From the NCBI GenBank assembly GCA_026418615.1, contig JAOAAY010000016.1, positions 1 through 50,868 of the forward strand: a DNA stretch of 50,868 nt, written 5' to 3'. This DNA is from Candidatus Sumerlaeaceae bacterium (GTDB lineage Bacteria; Sumerlaeota; Sumerlaeia; Sumerlaeales; Sumerlaeaceae). The notes below the pieces were generated by a model that saw nothing but the letters and a program-made list of their open reading frames with translations, was not told where the DNA came from and ran no database searches. A program made the position numbers and the translations under genes. Shown piece after piece: positions 47,728 to 50,868 of this stretch. Numbering within the stretch: position 1 is the first letter of the stretch; each line of letters begins with the position of its first letter.

Positions 47728-48489
47728 TCAACTCTTCAACTGGGCCGCAAAACGCTCTGCCGCCTTGTCCCAATTCACCACATTCCACCAAGCCTTGAGA
47801 TAATCCCCTCGGCGGTTCTGATATTTTAGGTAATAGGCGTGCTCCCAGACATCGTTTCCCAAAATCGGAGGCCGCTTTCCCTCCATAATGGGATTGTCCT
47901 GATTGGCCGATGACACGATTTCCAGTTTTCCGGAATCGTCCGCCACGAGCCACACCCAACCGGAGCCAAACCTTTTGAGGCCGGCTTCCTCAAATTGCTG
48001 CTGAAAGGTGGAGAAATCTCCGAATGCAGACTTGATGGCGTCGGCCAGATCACCCTTAGGCTGCTTGGCGCCGCCGGGTGTCATGAGGTCCCAAAACATC
48101 GTGTGGTTATAGTGCCCGCCGCCGTTGTTGCGAATGGCCGTCCGCGTGGCCTCGTCGGCCACCTTGTCCAGATTTCGCAGCAGATCGTCGAGGGTCTTAC
48201 CCGCAAGGTCGGGCTTGCCCGCCACTGCCTTGTTAAGGTTCGCCACATACGCAGCGTGGTGCTTGCCGTGGTGGATCGTCATGGTTAGCGCATCAATGTG
48301 AGGTTCTAACGCGTCCGGCGCATACGGAAGGGGAGCGAGGGAGAAGGGACCGTCCGGTGTTGCTGCTCCCGCGGGGGCGGTGGTTGGTTTGTCCGCCGCG
48401 CTCAAAAGCGACGGCGCGGCCGCCAGCATGGCGGGTGCAGCGGTCAGGGTGGCGAGAAAACGACGGCGTGAGGTCTTCGGGTGGTCCAT
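47728..48489 (-). CDS. Tat-exported superoxide dismutase, Mn type
   Basis: Removes superoxide outside the cytoplasm. I start at ATG 48489: GGAGGA lies about 7 bases upstream and the protein begins with a twin-arginine signal, SRRRFLATL, plus a hydrophobic core and a cut near LLSAADK. A longer frame from 48642 has no such support. The 253-residue product has the full dismutase fold with metal ligands H73, H129, D213 and H217. The active-site Gln (Q197) lies in SSANQD and NNGGGHYNH has Gly in the alternative position, the pattern of manganese rather than iron enzymes. It is divergent from argB and lies upstream of the CDF transporter on the same strand. Confidence 0.93.
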   Translation of the reverse strand: MDHPKTSRRRFLATLTAAPAMLAAAPSLLSAADKPTTAPAGAATPDGPFSLAPLPYAPDALEPHIDALTMTIHHGKHHAAYVANLNKAVAGKPDLAGKTLDDLLRNLDKVADEATRTAIRNNGGGHYNHTMFWDLMTPGGAKQPKGDLADAIKSAFGDFSTFQQQFEEAGLKRFGSGWVWLVADDSGKLEIVSSANQDNPIMEGKRPPILGNDVWEHAYYLKYQNRRGDYLKAWWNVVNWDKAAERFAAQLKS

Positions 48490-48668
48490 TTTTGAGTCCT
48501 CCAGCGGCGATGTGGCGCGGCGACGCGAGATCGCACCGCGCAGGTGCAAAACAGGACAAATCCGATTGAGGAACATTTGCGGCAGACGAGCAAGGTAGTG
48601 CTTGCCGTGCCCGAGGCGCTCTGCCAACGAGCGTGGCTGCAATCATAACACGCCATGAGGCCCTGACG

Positions 48669-49592
48669 ATGACTGATCTGCCAACCGAACCGGTGGACTT
48701 CCGCCACCTGCCGCTCGATGCGCTGATCGAGCGCTCCCATGTGCTTGTCGAGGCGCTGCCGTACATCCGCCAGTTCCGGGGGGCCAATGTCGTTATAAAA
48801 TATGGCGGCGCGGCGATGGTGGACCCGAAACTGAAGGCTCTCGTCATTCAAGACATAGCGCTGATGTCCATCGTCGGCATGAACCCGGTGGTCGTCCACG
48901 GCGGCGGGCCGGAGATCTCGCGTCTCATGAAAAAACTTGGCTTGGAGCCGCAGTTCGTCTCCGGCCAGCGCGTCACAGACGCTGCGACGCTGGATGTGGC
49001 CGAAATGGTGTTGGCCGGCAAGATTAACAGCGAACTCACCCTGCAACTCAACCGCGCCGGCGCGCGCGCCTGCGGCCTCAGCGGCAAGGACGCCGGACTG
49101 ATCCTCGCCCGAAAACTCCTTCACCGCGACGGCGAGAGCGGCTCCGAGGTGGACATCGGCTTCGTCGGCGATGTGGTGAGCATTGATCCTGCCATCATCG
49201 AAATCTTTGAAAAGAACGAGATCGTCCCTGTCATCGCGCCCATTGGCGTGGACGAGTCCGGCCAGACCTACAACATTAATGCCGATACCGTAGCGTCGGA
49301 TATTGCCGGCGCCCTCAAGGCGGACAAGTTCATTCTCCTGACCGATGTGGAGGGCATCTTGCGCGACCGCAACGACCGGACTTCGCTTATCCAATCCCTG
49401 CGTGCGGACGAGGCCGAGGCGCTCATCCGCGAGGGGGTGATTGCGGGCGGCATGATCCCGAAAGTGCGCGCTTGTCTCGACGCCCTGCGTGCCGGCGTGA
49501 AAAAAACCCACATCCTCGATGGCCGGTTGCCGCATTCTTTGTTGCTCGAGGTGTTCACGGTCAAAGGCATCGGAACGCAGATCGTGCCCTAA
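48669..49592 (+). CDS. argB: Acetylglutamate kinase
   Basis: ArgB phosphorylates N-acetylglutamate in arginine synthesis. From ATG 48669, with GAGG 9 bases upstream, it has 307 residues; the open frame continues back to a GTG at 48633 without a better site. Motifs are VVIKYGGAAM, VVVHGGGPEI, GQRVTDAATL, NINADTVASDIA, LLTDVEGIL and GGMIPKVRA, all typical. An N-terminal helix of about 25 residues (FRHLPLDALIERSHVLVEALPYI) matches the arginine-inhibited hexameric form, so feedback control by arginine is likely. No other arg gene is near. Confidence 0.95.
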   Translation: MTDLPTEPVDFRHLPLDALIERSHVLVEALPYIRQFRGANVVIKYGGAAMVDPKLKALVIQDIALMSIVGMNPVVVHGGGPEISRLMKKLGLEPQFVSGQRVTDAATLDVAEMVLAGKINSELTLQLNRAGARACGLSGKDAGLILARKLLHRDGESGSEVDIGFVGDVVSIDPAIIEIFEKNEIVPVIAPIGVDESGQTYNINADTVASDIAGALKADKFILLTDVEGILRDRNDRTSLIQSLRADEAEALIREGVIAGGMIPKVRACLDALRAGVKKTHILDGRLPHSLLLEVFTVKGIGTQIVP

Positions 49593-49629
49593 GCGCGCAA
49601 CCTCGGCGTCCAAGTCCGCCACTCTCAGC

Positions 49630-49677
49630 CCCAACAAGTTTTGCGACTTTCCGCGGAGCCTGTCCGAACTTGTTGGG
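49630..49677. repeat. 11-bp perfect inverted repeat after argB
   Basis: CCCAACAAGTT (49630-49640) and AACTTGTTGGG (49667-49677) are exact reverse complements separated by 26 bases. It lies 37 bases after the argB stop. There is no T-run, so it may be a factor-dependent terminator hairpin, a protein site, or a remnant of a small mobile repeat. Confidence 0.5.
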
Positions 49678-49803
49678 CGGTCTGTCTTCGCGGCGAGAGC
49701 CCCGTTCCTGTTGCACGCCCGGGTGCGCGGAGCGCTGCAGTTAGGCTTGAGCAGGAAGCCGGTTATCCGGAACGGTACCGCAACAGATTGAGGAGCGCAT
49801 GAC

Positions 49804-50849
49804 ATGTCCCGGGTTGTTTGGATGCGCCGGACGGTTGCGGCAGTGCTGCTGTCGCTCGCAGGTTTTGCCACACGCTGCCATGCGGATGTTCTGGTCTGCG
49901 ATTTCATTGGCCGCGCGCCGGGCACCCACACGCCGTGGACCAGCCACACGCTGCTGGCTCCGGGTTTGGCATTTTCCGGTTGGGTGCGCGGCGCAGGCGC
50001 GCTTGGCCGCGGCGAGATAGACGATGCGTTTGGCTTCAACATCAACGCCCCGGCAACGACCGAATCCACCCTTGCCGAGGCGCTCGCGGAAAATGAATAT
50101 ATTGGATTTACCCTGACGCCGACAACCGGGGCGCTCAATCTCGGTCGGCGCGAGGTGTCGTTCACCGTCCGACGCGTCACCTGGCACGCGCCAAGGCGCT
50201 ATGTGATGTTTACGAGCGTCGCCGGGTTTGCGGAGGGCGCGCAGGTGTTCAGTACCGGCCGGTTCGACAGCGGCGATTTCAGCCCAAAGCATTTCCGTTT
50301 TTTCCTTCCCGCAGCAGGATATGACGGCCTGACCACCCCTGTTGAGTTTCGGCTGTATGCCACCGAAGCCAATTATAATCATGCGACGGCACTCGCGGCG
50401 TTCAGCATCACGGACTATCCGGGGCCGGTTTACAGTTTGACGGTCGGCAGCGGGCCCGGGGGGCGTGCCCAGTCAGACCCCGATGCCCGACTCGTGCGGG
50501 GGGGCGAAACGGTGCGACTGTTTGCCGAGCCGGCGTCCGGCCATCGCTTCGCCGGCTGGACCGGCGATGTCACCGGGCTCGGAAATCCGGTCACTCTGAC
50601 GCTTGACCGCGATCTTGTGGTGACGGCGACCTTCGCGCCGAGGCCCGCTCCGCGCATGGATGTGGGAATGAATCTTGGCGGCGTCTCAGACTGGGGCACG
50701 GACTGGCCGTTTGTGGATCTGATGAAGAAGTCTCGCGCCTGGTGCACCCGTAACGCAGACGGGTCGGGTCCTTGGGATACCAATCTGGGCTCGGCCATCC
50801 CGCGCGATGCCAACGGCTATCCCTTGTTCGTGCCGTTTGATCCTCCGGG
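49804..50849 (+). CDS. Exported protein with InlB-like repeat, 3' end cut by contig end
   Basis: A frame open to the contig end, so the gene is incomplete. AGGAG (49791-49795) lies 8 bases before ATG 49804, and the protein opens with a signal peptide (TVAAVLLSLAGFATRCHA). Residues about 27-205 are strand-rich and include CDFIGRAPGTHTPW and HFRFFLPAAGYDG. They resemble a secreted surface or adhesion domain, but I recognise no family. GHRFAGWTGDVTGLGNPVTL (about 243-262) is a divergent InlB B-repeat. A new domain opens with MDVGMNLGGVSDWGTDWPF (from about 282), which looks like the start of a large secreted enzyme or surface protein. The final CLLYTS residues come from the adapter and are not real. 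Confidence 0.85.
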
Positions 50850-50868
50850 CTGCCTCTTATACACATCT
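50850..50868. other. Nextera adapter remnant at right contig end
   Basis: CTGCCTCTTATACACATCT matches the reverse complement of the mosaic end with one mismatch (C for T at 50853). In the gene's frame it reads CLLYTS, another familiar contamination signature. With the left end this shows that the window is a whole untrimmed contig. Confidence 0.95.

Noticed and set aside
48490..48642. Upstream start at 48642 for the superoxide dismutase
   Set aside because: The added 51 residues are Arg-rich non-coding-like sequence and would bury the Tat signal; GGAGGA stands before ATG 48489.

Overview
The window is one complete assembled contig from a Gram-negative bacterium with high GC (roughly 60% by eye). 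Both ends carry untrimmed Nextera transposase adapter (1-19 and 50850-50868), so the outermost genes are cut by assembly rather than by biology. The lineage cannot be fixed from the sequence alone. An outer membrane (BamA, Skp, LpxC, FabZ), type IV pilus ATPases, MenG/UbiE, an lpxC-fabZ gene pair and exported polysaccharide-acting proteins suggest a PVC-group bacterium, for example Kiritimatiellota, Lentisphaerota or Verrucomicrobiota. I hold that placement with low to moderate confidence.

Layout. 1-7.8 kb: a cut unknown gene and a VanY-type D,D-carboxypeptidase, then mutL and proB on the minus strand. Next come a stand-alone protein made only of EF-G domains IV and V, an exported protein of unknown function, and a membrane diguanylate cyclase. 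8.2-17 kb: rpoB and rpoC without the usual ribosomal protein genes upstream, closed by a strong terminator. 17-22.7 kb: lepA, a YprB-like exonuclease, tRNA-Lys(TTT), an exported TPR-like protein and a small zinc-finger membrane protein. 22.7-29.9 kb (minus): pilC, an unknown membrane protein, rsmE, a GH43-type secreted glycosidase, and a second secreted protein that repeats the non-catalytic half of the glycosidase. 30-38.2 kb (plus): pilT, then a cell-envelope cluster of a PpiD/SurA-like chaperone, bamA, skp, lpxC and fabZ. 38.2-43.6 kb (minus): alaS, a small lipoprotein, xseA and menG/ubiE in tight order. 43.9-50.9 kb: pilB, queE, a CDF metal transporter, a Tat-exported Mn-type superoxide dismutase, argB, and an exported protein with an InlB-like repeat that runs off the contig.

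How the genes fit together. Most of the window is housekeeping: transcription, translation quality, mismatch repair, outer-membrane assembly and lipid A synthesis. The type IV pilus motor is split over three loci (pilC, pilT, pilB). Several same-strand neighbours overlap by four bases or fewer (ATGA, TAATG, GTGA), which helped settle starts.

The best candidates for something undescribed are the orphan EF-G domain IV-V protein (5057-5770) and the ~430-residue secreted module found twice in tandem (22769-24304 and the C-terminal part of 24304-26721). Also unusual are a ~75-80-residue acidic insertion in AlaS, a 26-residue insertion plus a possible non-canonical start in RpoC, and a MutL whose endonuclease motif has lost its last glutamate. 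I saw no CRISPR array, phage, insertion sequence or rRNA gene.
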